A stretch of 64,000 nucleotides of DNA from Roseococcus thiosulfatophilus (GTDB lineage: Bacteria; Pseudomonadota; Alphaproteobacteria; Acetobacterales; Acetobacteraceae), in assembly GCF_017311575.1 (NCBI RefSeq), contig NZ_JAFFQY010000022.1:62001-126000 (forward strand), given 5' to 3'. The notes under the pieces are model-generated. The model was not told where the DNA came from, did no database searches, and saw only the letters and a list, made by a program, of their open reading frames with translations. The position numbers and the translations under genes are program-made. Shown here one piece after another: positions 33,543 to 41,650 of this stretch; the first letter of the stretch is position 1; each line of letters opens with the position of its first letter.

Positions 33543-34343
33543 CTACGGCGTCTTCAGCGTCAGCCCGCCATCCACGATGATCTCCGCGCCCGTGACGTAT
33601 TTCGCCTCGTCGGAGGCGAGATACAGCGCCGCATAGGCGATGTCCCAGGCATCGCCCATCCGTCCCATCGGCGGCTGCGCGTTGCGCTTCGCGATGATGG
33701 AAGCGACATCGCCGCCCGTGCGCTGGCCTGCCAGCCGCGCCTCGACCAGCGGCGTGTGCATCAGCCCGGGTGTGACGACATTGCAGCGCACGCCCTGGGC
33801 CGCATAGCGCACCGCGATCATCCGGCTCAGCGCCGTGACACCCGACTTCGACGCCGCATAGGCCATCAGGTCATTGCCGATGTTCCGGTGCGCGGCGACG
33901 GAGGACAGGTTCACGATCGCGCCCCCGCCCTGCTTCACCATGATGGGCAGCACCGCGCGGGTGGAGAGATGCACGTAGTGCAGGTTGTGGTGGAACTGCT
34001 TGTGCCACGCCTCGGGCGTCAGCTCCTCGGGCCCGCCGGGCACGCTGCCGCCCACATTGTTCACCAGGATATCAATGCGCCCGAAGGCGGCCATCGTGGC
34101 CTCCACGATTCGCGTGATCTCGGCCTCCTGCGTGACGTCGGCGGCGAGGGCGAAAGCCTGCCCACCCTCGGCGGCGATCATGGCGGTGGTCTCCTTCGCC
34201 GCCTCCATCCGATAGTCCACGCAGGCCACCTGCGCGCCCTCGCGCGCGAAGAGCAGCGCCATCGCGCGCCCATTGCCGACGCCCACGCCGACCGAGCCCG
34301 CGCCCAGGATCAGGGCGCGCTTGCCCGCGAGACGCCCGCTCAC
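33543..34343 (-). CDS. SDR family oxidoreductase
   Basis: A 266-residue classical SDR with an expanded cofactor loop (LILGAGSVGVGVGNGRAMA in place of TGxxxGIG), then VDYRMEAA, NNVGGSVPGG, NLSSVAAHRN with catalytic serine, YAASKSGV and the C-terminal ASDEAKYVTGAEIIVDGG. VDYR after strand 2 carries an aspartate, which suggests NAD rather than NADP. The substrate is unknown. It overlaps the upstream epimerase gene by ATGA, so the two should act in one pathway. Confidence 0.9.
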   Translation of the reverse strand: MSGRLAGKRALILGAGSVGVGVGNGRAMALLFAREGAQVACVDYRMEAAKETTAMIAAEGGQAFALAADVTQEAEITRIVEATMAAFGRIDILVNNVGGSVPGGPEELTPEAWHKQFHHNLHYVHLSTRAVLPIMVKQGGGAIVNLSSVAAHRNIGNDLMAYAASKSGVTALSRMIAVRYAAQGVRCNVVTPGLMHTPLVEARLAGQRTGGDVASIIAKRNAQPPMGRMGDAWDIAYAALYLASDEAKYVTGAEIIVDGGLTLKTP

Positions 34344-35344
34344 TTCGCGTTGCCCTCGCGCAGCCAGCGGATGAGGCGCCCGAGCCCCTCGCGCATGTCC
34401 ACCTCGGGCTTCCAGCCGATGGCGGCATGCGCCTTCTCATGCGCGATGCGGAAGGCGCCGCCGGAGGTGAGGCGCACCTTCCCCGGCTCATCCCCCACGA
34501 AGCGCGGCGCGGGGCCGCCGCCGGCCAGTTCCGTGACCAGCTCCACCAGCTGCTTCGTCGTGATGGGCGCGGGGCCGGAGCAATTCACCGCGACATCGCT
34601 GGCCGCGCTCTCGAAGGCCATGCGGTTGGCGCGCGCCAGGTCGCCCACATAGACGAAGTGCTTCGTCTCGCTGCCATCGCCGAAGATTTCGGGCGGCTCG
34701 CCCTTCGCCAGCTTCTCCAGCGTCTCGATGATGTAGAGGGCGTTGGCCGCGCGGTGGTGCTGCCGCTCGCCATAGACGGTCGAATAGCGCAGCACGACAT
34801 GCGGCAGGCCGCGCTTCTTCGTGTAGGTGCGGCAGAGCTGCTCACCGATGATCTTAGTGGCGCCGTAGAGGATGGCGGCGGGCGGCGCACCTTCGCTGAA
34901 GAAGGGCGTGGTCTCGATCAGGTCGCCCTTGATGCCTGGCCCATAGCCATAGACCGCGTTGGAGGAGGCGAAGACCACCTTCTTCACCCCACGCGCCGAG
35001 GCCGCCTCCAGCGCATTCTGCACGCCGTGGATGTTCACGTCCAACCCGCCCCAGGGGTCGCGGTCCATGTTCAGCGTCATGTAGGCGGCCAGAAGCAGGG
35101 CGCCGTCCATGCCCTCCATGGCGGCGAGCAGGTCGGCCATCCGCATCACGTCGCCGCGCACCACGGTCAGGCGCGGATTGTCGCGCAGATGCGCCACGGC
35201 CGTCTCGGCGCCCATGGAGAAATTGTCGAAGAGGCGCACCTCGGCGGCACCCGCATCCAGCAACTCCGCCGCCGTGGCGGACCCCACCAGGCTGCCGCCG
35301 CCGATGATCACGAAACGCCCGCCGGACACTGGCACAGAAGCCAC
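34340..35344 (-). CDS. NAD-dependent epimerase/dehydratase (extended SDR)
   Basis: A 334-residue UDP-glucose-4-epimerase-like protein. It has FVIIGGGSLVGSATAAELLD as the nucleotide loop, FASSNAVYGYGP with the catalytic serine/threonine region, YGATKIIGEQL with Tyr and Lys, LRYSTVYGERQHHRAANALY and HFVYVGDLARAN. The first glycine motif reads GGGSLVG rather than GxTGFIG, a small deviation. The start is a GTG at 35344 with GGAAGAG upstream. Typical substrates are nucleotide sugars, but no polysaccharide genes surround it, so another ketone/alcohol substrate is possible. Confidence 0.9.
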   Translation of the reverse strand: MASVPVSGGRFVIIGGGSLVGSATAAELLDAGAAEVRLFDNFSMGAETAVAHLRDNPRLTVVRGDVMRMADLLAAMEGMDGALLLAAYMTLNMDRDPWGGLDVNIHGVQNALEAASARGVKKVVFASSNAVYGYGPGIKGDLIETTPFFSEGAPPAAILYGATKIIGEQLCRTYTKKRGLPHVVLRYSTVYGERQHHRAANALYIIETLEKLAKGEPPEIFGDGSETKHFVYVGDLARANRMAFESAASDVAVNCSGPAPITTKQLVELVTELAGGGPAPRFVGDEPGKVRLTSGGAFRIAHEKAHAAIGWKPEVDMREGLGRLIRWLREGNAK

Positions 35345-35397
35345 GCTCTTCCTCCATCATTCCCTTGCTTGGGGCGGAGGATGGAACCGTTGCGGCT

Positions 35398-35784
35398 TCA
35401 GGGCAATGGCGTCTCGGCCCATTGCACGGCCCAGGAACGGCGGCGAAGGCACACGCCGGGGGCGGCGAAGTCGTAGAGGATGAGGGCATCGTAATGCTGC
35501 ACACTGTCATCCGCGCGCAGGACGTAGCTGGCCCGCCAGCGCACCAGCGCCGTCATGCCGGTGACGTTCAGCACCTCGGTCATGCCCCGCATGTCGCGCT
35601 GCCCGCCGATCTGTTTTTCCAGATGCGCCAGGATGGCATCGCGCCCGCGCAGCGGCGCAAGCTGGGGCGAGGTGTAATACTCGGCGTCCTCGGCGAAGCG
35701 GCCCTCGAAGGCGTCCATCGCGCCCTCGGCCACGCCGCGGCGGATGGCGGCGAGGAACTCCTCCACCCAAACGGGCGCCGTCAT
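35398..35784 (-). CDS. NTF2-like (SnoaL-type) protein
   Basis: A 128-residue single-domain cone-shaped fold protein: WVEEFLAAIRRGVAEGAMDA as the first helix, FAEDAEYYTSPQLAPLRGRD, ILAHLEKQIG, then strands ending FAAPGVCLRRRSWAVQW. Such proteins bind or isomerise small ligands or act as pore-lining accessory domains. No catalytic Asp-His pair can be named. The start overlaps the stop of the DUF2125 gene by ATGA. Confidence 0.8.
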   Translation of the reverse strand: MTAPVWVEEFLAAIRRGVAEGAMDAFEGRFAEDAEYYTSPQLAPLRGRDAILAHLEKQIGGQRDMRGMTEVLNVTGMTALVRWRASYVLRADDSVQHYDALILYDFAAPGVCLRRRSWAVQWAETPLP

Positions 35785-36701
35785 CGCCAGTCCAGCGCGG
35801 GCAAGGAGACAAGCGGCATGCGCGCAGCCATCAGCCGGCGGTTCCGCAGCTCGATGGGCACGTCCAGGCGCGGCGGCCCGCCCTCGGGCGGGATGCGCGA
35901 GGTCAGCAGCACCAGGGCCCGCAGCGGCCCCACCATGTCGGGGGACACCAAGCCGGACTCGGACAAGGTGCCCACCGCCTCGGCCGCATGGGTGACGGAG
36001 AGGCCGCCATATCCTTCGGGCTGGAGGCTGCGGTCCAGGCTGAACTGCCCGGAGAACTGCGCCACCACGCGGCCGCTGCGGAATTCCAGGCGGTCCACGC
36101 GCAGCTGCCCGCCCGACGCCTGCCACTGCGCGGCCGTGCCTTGCAGCGGGATGTTCACCCGCGCCTCGATCCCGGCCTGCTCCACCGGCGGCAGGCCCGC
36201 GGCCTCGACCCGGCCGGCCGCCAGCTCGAGCCGCCCGCCCTCGATCCGCCCCGAGACGGACTGCGCCGCCATGCCTGGCAGGGCCAGGCTTTCCGCCGCC
36301 ACATCCGTCCCGGCATAGGGCAGGCGGGCGGAGAGGCGCAGCCCCTCGGCCACCACCGGCGTCACCCCGCCGGCGTGGCGCAGCGCCTGCGCCCCCGCGA
36401 CATCCGCGCGCAGCACGCCCCAGGGCGTCACGCCGATGCGCAGCACCACCCGCTCGGCCTGCCAGCCGAGGCGCGAGGGCGCGTCCACCACCACGTCGCG
36501 CAGGCGCAGTTCCGCTTGCAGCGGGAAGCCCCCGCGCGTGGGTGGCGCGTGGCGGATGCGCCAGCCCTCGGCCTCGCGCGCCTGGCGCCAGGTGGTGAGT
36601 TCCGTCTCCAGCCGCGAGGTCGCGAGGTGCCAGGCCCCGGCTACGAGGCCCACCACGAGCACCGGCGCGACAGCGGCGCGCACCCACCATTTTCCTGCCA
36701 T
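35781..36701 (-). CDS. DUF2125 domain envelope protein
   Basis: 306 residues with one N-terminal membrane anchor (WWVRAAVAPVLVVGLVAGAW) and a large periplasmic beta-rich domain. Runs such as WRIRHAPPTRGGFPLQAELRL and GVTPWGVLRADVAG are typical of the alphaproteobacterial DUF2125 family of unknown function. Start ATG 36701 (MAGKWW) is chosen over a GTG-type start 12 codons upstream. It diverges from the ChaC-like gene and is coupled to the NTF2-like gene. Confidence 0.85.
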   Translation of the reverse strand: MAGKWWVRAAVAPVLVVGLVAGAWHLATSRLETELTTWRQAREAEGWRIRHAPPTRGGFPLQAELRLRDVVVDAPSRLGWQAERVVLRIGVTPWGVLRADVAGAQALRHAGGVTPVVAEGLRLSARLPYAGTDVAAESLALPGMAAQSVSGRIEGGRLELAAGRVEAAGLPPVEQAGIEARVNIPLQGTAAQWQASGGQLRVDRLEFRSGRVVAQFSGQFSLDRSLQPEGYGGLSVTHAAEAVGTLSESGLVSPDMVGPLRALVLLTSRIPPEGGPPRLDVPIELRNRRLMAARMPLVSLPALDWR

Positions 36702-36750
36702 GGGTTTGGGCTTAACCCGGTCCCGTCCGACAAGCAAAGGCCGCGCCGCG

Positions 36751-37395
36751 GTGCAACACCTGCCGTTGGATGCCGATGGGCATCTCTATGTCTTCGCCTA
36801 TGGTTCGCTCATCTGGCGGCCTGGGTTCGACCACCAGGGCGCCGAGCCCGCCCTGCTCCGGGGCTATCACCGCAGGTTCTGCCTGTGGTCGCGGCTGTAT
36901 CGCGGCACGCCGGAGGTGCCAGGGCTGGTGCTCGGGCTGGACAGGGGGGGCGCCTGCCGGGGCGTGGCCTTCCGCGTCGTGGCATCCCACGCCGCCGCGG
37001 TGCTGGACTACCTGGACGCGCGGGAAAACCCGAACGGCTTTTACGTGTATGAACGGCGCCTGCTGCCACTCAGCCTGGCCTCCGGCCGGCAGGTGCGCGG
37101 CATCGCGTATGTGGCGGACCGGCGCCACCCCTCCTATGCGCGCCCCTGCGAGGACAGCACGGTGGCGGCCATCGCGCGCGGCCATGGCCAGGCGGGGCCA
37201 AACCGCGAATACCTGCTGAACACCGCCGCCCATCTGCGCGCCATGGGGCTGCCGGACCGGCGGCTGGAGCGCCTGGCGCGGCTGGTGGAGCTTCGTGCCC
37301 ACGCGCAGGTGGAGCTGCCGTCCTCAGTGGGAGAAGCGCCGCGTGCCCCCATCCACATGGATGACCTGGCCGGTGATGTAGCGCGCCAGCGGTGA
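36751..37395 (+). CDS. Gamma-glutamylcyclotransferase, ChaC-like
   Basis: It releases 5-oxoproline from gamma-glutamyl compounds; the ChaC branch acts on glutathione. The signature VFAYGSLIWRPGF is near residue 15, followed by GYHRRFCLWSRLYRGTPEVPG, RGVAFRV, the catalytic-glutamate region YLDARENPNGFYVYERRLL and REYLLNTAAHLRAMG. A GTG at 36751 is the best start, giving 214 residues; the ribosome site is weak. The last 72 bases overlap the convergent SDR gene, an unusually long overlap. gshB, which makes glutathione, is in the same window. Confidence 0.88.
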   Translation: MQHLPLDADGHLYVFAYGSLIWRPGFDHQGAEPALLRGYHRRFCLWSRLYRGTPEVPGLVLGLDRGGACRGVAFRVVASHAAAVLDYLDARENPNGFYVYERRLLPLSLASGRQVRGIAYVADRRHPSYARPCEDSTVAAIARGHGQAGPNREYLLNTAAHLRAMGLPDRRLERLARLVELRAHAQVELPSSVGEAPRAPIHMDDLAGDVARQR

Positions 37396-38076
37396 GCACA
37401 GGAAGGTCGCGATGACGGCCATGTCACGCGCCTCGCCGATATAGCCCACGGGCACCTCGCGCTCGGCCCAGGCGCGGCGGGCTTCCTCGGTGGGCATGAT
37501 GCGCTGGTCTATCTGCTCCGAGCGGATGCGCCCGGGCGGCAGGCTGTTCACCGTGATGCCGTCCTTCCCCAGCACGCGGGACAGCGCCTTGGCCCAGATG
37601 TGCACCGCGCCATTGGGCGCGTTCGCGGCGTTGACCATGAAGGGCTCGTCCTGGCCGGTCAGGTTGATGATGCGGCCCCATTTGTTCGCCTGCATCATCG
37701 GCACCAGCGCGTGGGTGATGCGGCGGCCGGCGTGGAAGTTGATCTCCATCGCCTCCATCCAGACCTCGTCGCTGCCGAGATCCGTCTGCGGGCGGCTGCT
37801 GCCGGCATTGTTCACCAGGATGTCGCAGCGGCCGAAGCGCGCCTGCATCGCGGCGCGCACCTTCTCGCCGGCATCCTTCGCGGTGAAGTCCTGCTCGATG
37901 ATCAATGGCTCCGCGCTCGCGGGCAGTTCGGCGGCGAGTTCCTCCAGCAGCGGGCGCCGCCGTGCCAGCAGGGCCAGCTTGCAGCCCTCCGCCGCCAGCT
38001 CCTTCGCGATGGCGCGGCCCAGCCCCGCCGAGGCGCCCGTCACCAAGGCCACCTTGCCCGTCAGTTGCAGATCCAT
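37324..38076 (-). CDS. Atypical SDR family protein lacking the YxxxK pair
   Basis: A 250-residue SDR-fold protein. The cofactor loop TGASAGLGRAIA and NNAGSSRP are normal, as is the C-terminal PLARYITGQVIHVDGG. In the active site the usual Tyr and Lys positions read A151 and N155 (NAANAPNGAVHIWAKAL) and the serine strand reads NLTGQDE. A subset of FabG-like proteins shares this loss, so the protein may bind cofactor without ordinary dehydrogenase chemistry or use other residues. Most likely annotation elsewhere: SDR or 3-oxoacyl-ACP reductase-like. Confidence 0.88.
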   Translation of the reverse strand: MDLQLTGKVALVTGASAGLGRAIAKELAAEGCKLALLARRRPLLEELAAELPASAEPLIIEQDFTAKDAGEKVRAAMQARFGRCDILVNNAGSSRPQTDLGSDEVWMEAMEINFHAGRRITHALVPMMQANKWGRIINLTGQDEPFMVNAANAPNGAVHIWAKALSRVLGKDGITVNSLPPGRIRSEQIDQRIMPTEEARRAWAEREVPVGYIGEARDMAVIATFLCSPLARYITGQVIHVDGGTRRFSH

Positions 38077-38098
38077 GCCGAACTCCCGCCCATGAGGA

Positions 38099-38126
38099 AC
38101 GCCGCGGAGGTTACCCCCCGCGGCGT
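38099..38126. terminator. Hairpin downstream of tctA
   Basis: A perfect nine-base stem ACGCCGCGG / CCGCGGCGT with a ten-base loop, 26 bases beyond the tctA stop in the direction of transcription. A short TTCC follows on the minus strand, so termination efficiency is uncertain. Confidence 0.5.
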
Positions 38127-38151
38127 GAATTGCGGAAGCGGTCGCGCCCGC

Positions 38152-39654
38152 CTACTCGGCCAGCGCCTTGTCCTTGCCCCGCCGCACCGCGGGCAGCAGC
38201 ATCATCACCAGCGCCACCAGGCCGATCGCCAGCATGGTCGCGCTGATGGGGCGCTCCATGAAGACGAACCAGTCGCCGCGCGAAAGCAGCATGGCGCGGC
38301 GCAGGTGCTCCTCCATCATCGGCCCCAGCACGAAGCCGATGAGCAGCGGCGCCGCCTCCAGCTGCAGCTTGGCGCAGATGTAGCCGAACACGGCGAACGC
38401 GATGGTCATGTAGACGTCGAAGACGTTGTTGCTGATCGAGTAGGTGCCGATGCAGCAGAACACCAGGATGGCCGGGAAGAGGAACTTGTAGGGCACCTGG
38501 AGAAGCTTCACCCACAGCCCGATCATGGGCAGGTTGATGACCAGCAGCATCACGTTGCCGATCCACATGGAGGCGATCAGCCCCCAGAACAGGTCGGGCT
38601 GCTGCACCATCATCTGCGGGCCGGGCTGGATGCCCTGGATGATCAGCGCGCCCACCATCAGCGCCATCACCGCGTTGGACGGGATGCCCAGCGTCAGCAG
38701 CGGGATGAAGGCGGTCTGCGAGGCGGCGTTGTTGGCCGCTTCCGGCCCGGCGACGCCCTCGATGGCGCCCTTGCCGAAGAGGTGCCGGCCCTTCGACATC
38801 TTCCGCTCCATCATGAAGGAGCCGAAGGAGGCGAGCGCGGCGCCACCGCCTGGCAGGATGCCCAGCACCGACCCCAGCAGCGTGCCGCGCACGGCCGAGG
38901 GGGTGCCGCGCTTCCACTCCTCGCGGTTCAGCCAGAGGGAGCCCACCTTGGTCTTGAGCAGGGAACGCGCCTCGGGCCGCTCCAGGTTCAGCACGATTTC
39001 GGCGATGCCGAACATGCCCATCGCGATGGCCACGAAGCTGATGCCGTCCGAAAGCTCCGCGATGCCGAAGGTGAAGCGCTGCTGCCCGGTCTGCACGTCG
39101 GTGCCGACCATGCCCAGCCCCACGCCCAGGATCACCATGCCGACCGCCTTGATGGGCGAGCCCTGCGCCAGCACGCTGGCCACGATGAGGCCGAGCAGCA
39201 TGAGGGAGAAATACTCGGCCGGGCCGAAGGACAGCGCCACGGCCGAGAGCGCGGGGCCCGAGGCCGCGACCAGCAGCGTGCCCACCGTGCCGCCCAGGAA
39301 GGAGGCGATGGCGGCCGTGGCCAGCGCGGCCCCCGCCCGCCCGTTCTGGGCCATCTTGTAGCCCTCGAGCGTGGTGACGACGGAGCTGACCTCGCCCGGC
39401 AGGTTCAGCAGGATGGCGGTGGTGGAGCCGCCATACTGCGCCCCGTAGAAGATGCCGGCCAGCATGATGATGGCCGTCGTCGGCGGGATGCCGAAGGTGA
39501 TGGGCAGCAGGAGCGAGATGGTCGCCACCGGCCCGATGCCCGGCAGCACGCCGATGGCGGTGCCGATGAAGGCGCCCAGCAGCGCGAAGAGCAAATTCTG
39601 GCCCGCGAAGGCGATAGTGAACCCGTGCGCCAGGTTCTCGATGAGGAATTGCAT
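38152..39654 (-). CDS. tctA: Tripartite tricarboxylate transporter, large permease TctA
   Basis: A 500-residue inner-membrane protein with about twelve hydrophobic segments that couples carboxylate uptake to an ion gradient. The family signature TAIGVLPGIGPVATISLLLP is near residue 30 and a second glycine-rich repeat LPGGGAALASFGSFMMERK lies mid-protein. GAQYGGSTTAILLNLPGE is also characteristic. It follows tctB by 12 bases. No receptor gene is adjacent in the operon, but a divergently located operon and a tctC-like gene lie within 4 kb. Confidence 0.95.
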   Translation of the reverse strand: MQFLIENLAHGFTIAFAGQNLLFALLGAFIGTAIGVLPGIGPVATISLLLPITFGIPPTTAIIMLAGIFYGAQYGGSTTAILLNLPGEVSSVVTTLEGYKMAQNGRAGAALATAAIASFLGGTVGTLLVAASGPALSAVALSFGPAEYFSLMLLGLIVASVLAQGSPIKAVGMVILGVGLGMVGTDVQTGQQRFTFGIAELSDGISFVAIAMGMFGIAEIVLNLERPEARSLLKTKVGSLWLNREEWKRGTPSAVRGTLLGSVLGILPGGGAALASFGSFMMERKMSKGRHLFGKGAIEGVAGPEAANNAASQTAFIPLLTLGIPSNAVMALMVGALIIQGIQPGPQMMVQQPDLFWGLIASMWIGNVMLLVINLPMIGLWVKLLQVPYKFLFPAILVFCCIGTYSISNNVFDVYMTIAFAVFGYICAKLQLEAAPLLIGFVLGPMMEEHLRRAMLLSRGDWFVFMERPISATMLAIGLVALVMMLLPAVRRGKDKALAE

Positions 39655-39666
39655 GTGGGGGGGCTC

Positions 39667-40275
39667 TCAGCTCGTCGGCCAGAGGTGGACGCGGATGTCG
39701 AGCTGGAGGATGAAGATCCACCAGCACAGGGCCAGCATGAAGACGATGAGGCCCAGCACGCCGAGCGGCTTGCGGAAGTGCTCACGCTCCGCCGCGCAGG
39801 ACAGCAGGATGGTGCCCGTCAGCGCCGCGAAGAAGCCGATCTGCTCCAGCAGCAGGCCGAACACGGCCACGGAAGCCGAGATGAGCGCGATGAACCGCAG
39901 GTCGGGCGAGAGGGTCAGCACCAGCATTCCCGCCACGATCGCGATGCCGACCGCGTTGTAGCCCACCCCGAAGAAAGGATGGATGGCCGGCGAGACGAGA
40001 TAGACGATGGCCGATACAATGATGGCCCCGAACAGGCTCGCCAAATTGCGACGCGACCAGTTGCCCACCGGGTTCGGCCCGGTAAAAAAGGCCGCGAGGG
40101 TCACGAAGGCACCAATACCCGTCAGCCCGACAAACGCCAGCATTGGCATGTAGCCTGGCCCCATGCGCCGCGCGGAGCCGATGGCGTGTTCCTGATTGAA
40201 ATACAGCCCGGCCAAACCTAGCCCAAGTAAAATTAGTCCGGACAATACATCCCTCGTATTGATCCTATGACCCAC
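39667..40275 (-). CDS. tctB: Tripartite tricarboxylate transporter, small permease TctB
   Basis: A 202-residue membrane protein with about five hydrophobic helices (LSGLILLGLGLAGLYF, MPMLAFVGLTGIGAFVTLAAFF, the central pair around AIGIAIVAGMLVLTL, and VLGLIVFMLALCWWIFILQL). The early ARRMGPGYMPM run is the TctB signature. The start is a GTG at 40275 with GGGAGG six bases upstream, better than any other start. Codons near the start are unusually AT-rich compared with neighbours. Confidence 0.9.
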   Translation of the reverse strand: MGHRINTRDVLSGLILLGLGLAGLYFNQEHAIGSARRMGPGYMPMLAFVGLTGIGAFVTLAAFFTGPNPVGNWSRRNLASLFGAIIVSAIVYLVSPAIHPFFGVGYNAVGIAIVAGMLVLTLSPDLRFIALISASVAVFGLLLEQIGFFAALTGTILLSCAAEREHFRKPLGVLGLIVFMLALCWWIFILQLDIRVHLWPTS

Positions 40276-40474
40276 CTATACCTCCCTGCCCTGTATTCGT
40301 TTCCAGGGTGGGAACTTATGGTGAAGTGACATGGAGGCCGCCCAACACAAAATATTAAAACGAATTTATTCCTAAATTACTTTACAGCTACCCGCGGCAC
40401 GGCGCCCGGCCGCCCGTGTGGACAAGGGCGGCACCAGCGAGGACCATGCGACATTACGTCAAAGAGACCGCGAC
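40276..40474. promoter_or_regulatory. AT-rich divergent control region for tctBA and the M20 hydrolase operon
   Basis: 199 bases between divergent operons. The stretch 40349-40389 (AAAATATTAAAACGAATTTATTCC and on) is the most AT-rich run in the window, in contrast to the ~70% GC around it. It very likely carries the -10 regions of one or both operons and perhaps a regulator or nucleoid-protein site. No exact -35/-10 pair could be fixed. A 14-codon frame from 40331 exists but has no clear ribosome site. Confidence 0.5.
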
Positions 40475-41650
40475 ATGCTCTCCAACAACCCCGAACAGCG
40501 CATCCGCGAACAGGCCGCCGCCCTGGAGCCGCGCCTGATCGAGATGCGGCGCGACATCCACACCCATCCGGAACTCGCCTTCGAGGAGGTTCGGACCGCC
40601 GGCATCGTCGCTGCCGAACTCACGCGCATGGGCATCCCGCACCGCACGGGCGTGGGGCGCACCGGCGTGCTGGGCGTGATCGAGGGCGCGCGGCCCGGCC
40701 CCACGCTCGCGCTGCGCGCCGACATGGACGCGCTGCCCATCCATGAGGAAACCGGCCTGCCCTTCGCCAGCGCCGTGGCCGGCAAGATGCACGCCTGCGG
40801 GCATGACATCCACACCGTCACGCTGCTGGGGGCCGCCGAAATCCTGAACGGGCTGCGCGAAAACCTGGCCGGGCGCATCGTGCTGGTCTTCCAGCCGGCC
40901 GAGGAGGTGCTGGAAGGGGCGCCCGCCATGATCGCCGATGGCGCGGCGGATGGCGTGGACATGGCCATCGGCTTCCACAACCACCCGGACAAGCCGGTCG
41001 GCACCTTCGGCTTCGTGCGCGGGCCGTCGCTCGCGGCCTCCGACCGCTTCGACATCCATCTGCGCGGCAAGTCGGGGCACGCGGCGCACCCCTATGCCGC
41101 AGTGGACCCCATCGTGGGCGCGGCGCAGATCGTCTCGCAATTGCAGACGGTCGTCAGCCGGGAGCAGAAGCCGCTGCACCCCTGCGTGGTGACGGTGGGC
41201 ATGTTCCAGGGCGGCACCACCTACAACATCATCCCCGAGCGGGTGCACCTGAAGGGCACCGTCCGCACCCTGCACGCCGAGGCGCGCGACGTGGCGGAGG
41301 CCGCCATCCGCCGCCTGGTGGAGCATTCCGCCGCCGCGCTGCGGCTGGAGGCGACCATCGAATACCGGCGCATGGTGGCCTCGCTGGTGAATGACGATCG
41401 CGTGCTGGACCCCGCGATCGCCAGCCTCCGCGCGCATTTCGGCGAGGTGGTGCACGAGGGCCAGCCCAGCATGGGCGCAGAGGATTTCGCCGCCTTCGCC
41501 GAACGCGCGCCCGCCTTCCATCTGGGCATCGGCGCCGGCGCGCCGGGGCGTGACGACCGGCTGCACAACGCGAACTATCAGCCGGATGAGCGCTGCATCG
41601 CGCTCGGCGTGCAGGCGCTGAGCCGCATCGCGGTGGACATGCTGCGATGA
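40475..41650 (+). CDS. M20 family amidohydrolase (hippurate hydrolase/IAA-amino acid hydrolase type)
   Basis: A 391-residue zinc-dependent hydrolase of N-acyl amino acids. Metal and catalytic runs are clear: RRDIHTHPELAFEE, LRADMDALPIHEETG, HACGHDIHTVTLLGAAEIL, FQPAEEVLEGAPAMI, the dimerisation domain region GKSGHAAHPYAAVDPI, and PSMGAEDFAAF near the end. Start ATG 40475 (MLSNNPEQ) is chosen over an upstream in-frame start with poor sequence. It opens an operon with creatininase and ketopantoate-reductase-like genes, each joined by ATGA, and diverges from tctBA. Confidence 0.93.
   Translation: MLSNNPEQRIREQAAALEPRLIEMRRDIHTHPELAFEEVRTAGIVAAELTRMGIPHRTGVGRTGVLGVIEGARPGPTLALRADMDALPIHEETGLPFASAVAGKMHACGHDIHTVTLLGAAEILNGLRENLAGRIVLVFQPAEEVLEGAPAMIADGAADGVDMAIGFHNHPDKPVGTFGFVRGPSLAASDRFDIHLRGKSGHAAHPYAAVDPIVGAAQIVSQLQTVVSREQKPLHPCVVTVGMFQGGTTYNIIPERVHLKGTVRTLHAEARDVAEAAIRRLVEHSAAALRLEATIEYRRMVASLVNDDRVLDPAIASLRAHFGEVVHEGQPSMGAEDFAAFAERAPAFHLGIGAGAPGRDDRLHNANYQPDERCIALGVQALSRIAVDMLR

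Noticed and set aside
36820-36840. GGGTTCGACC run resembling a tRNA T-arm
   Set aside because: It lies inside the ChaC-like coding sequence and no acceptor or anticodon stems pair around it. No tRNA was found in the window.
37600-40221. 873-codon plus-strand frame across SDR, tctA and tctB
   Set aside because: It is antisense to three well-supported genes and extremely His/Gln/Arg-rich, as expected from the complementary frame.
40331-40375. 14-codon leader-peptide-like frame in the tctB/hydrolase spacer
   Set aside because: Rare codons made it tempting as an attenuator, but there is no clear ribosome site and no alternating terminator/antiterminator hairpins.
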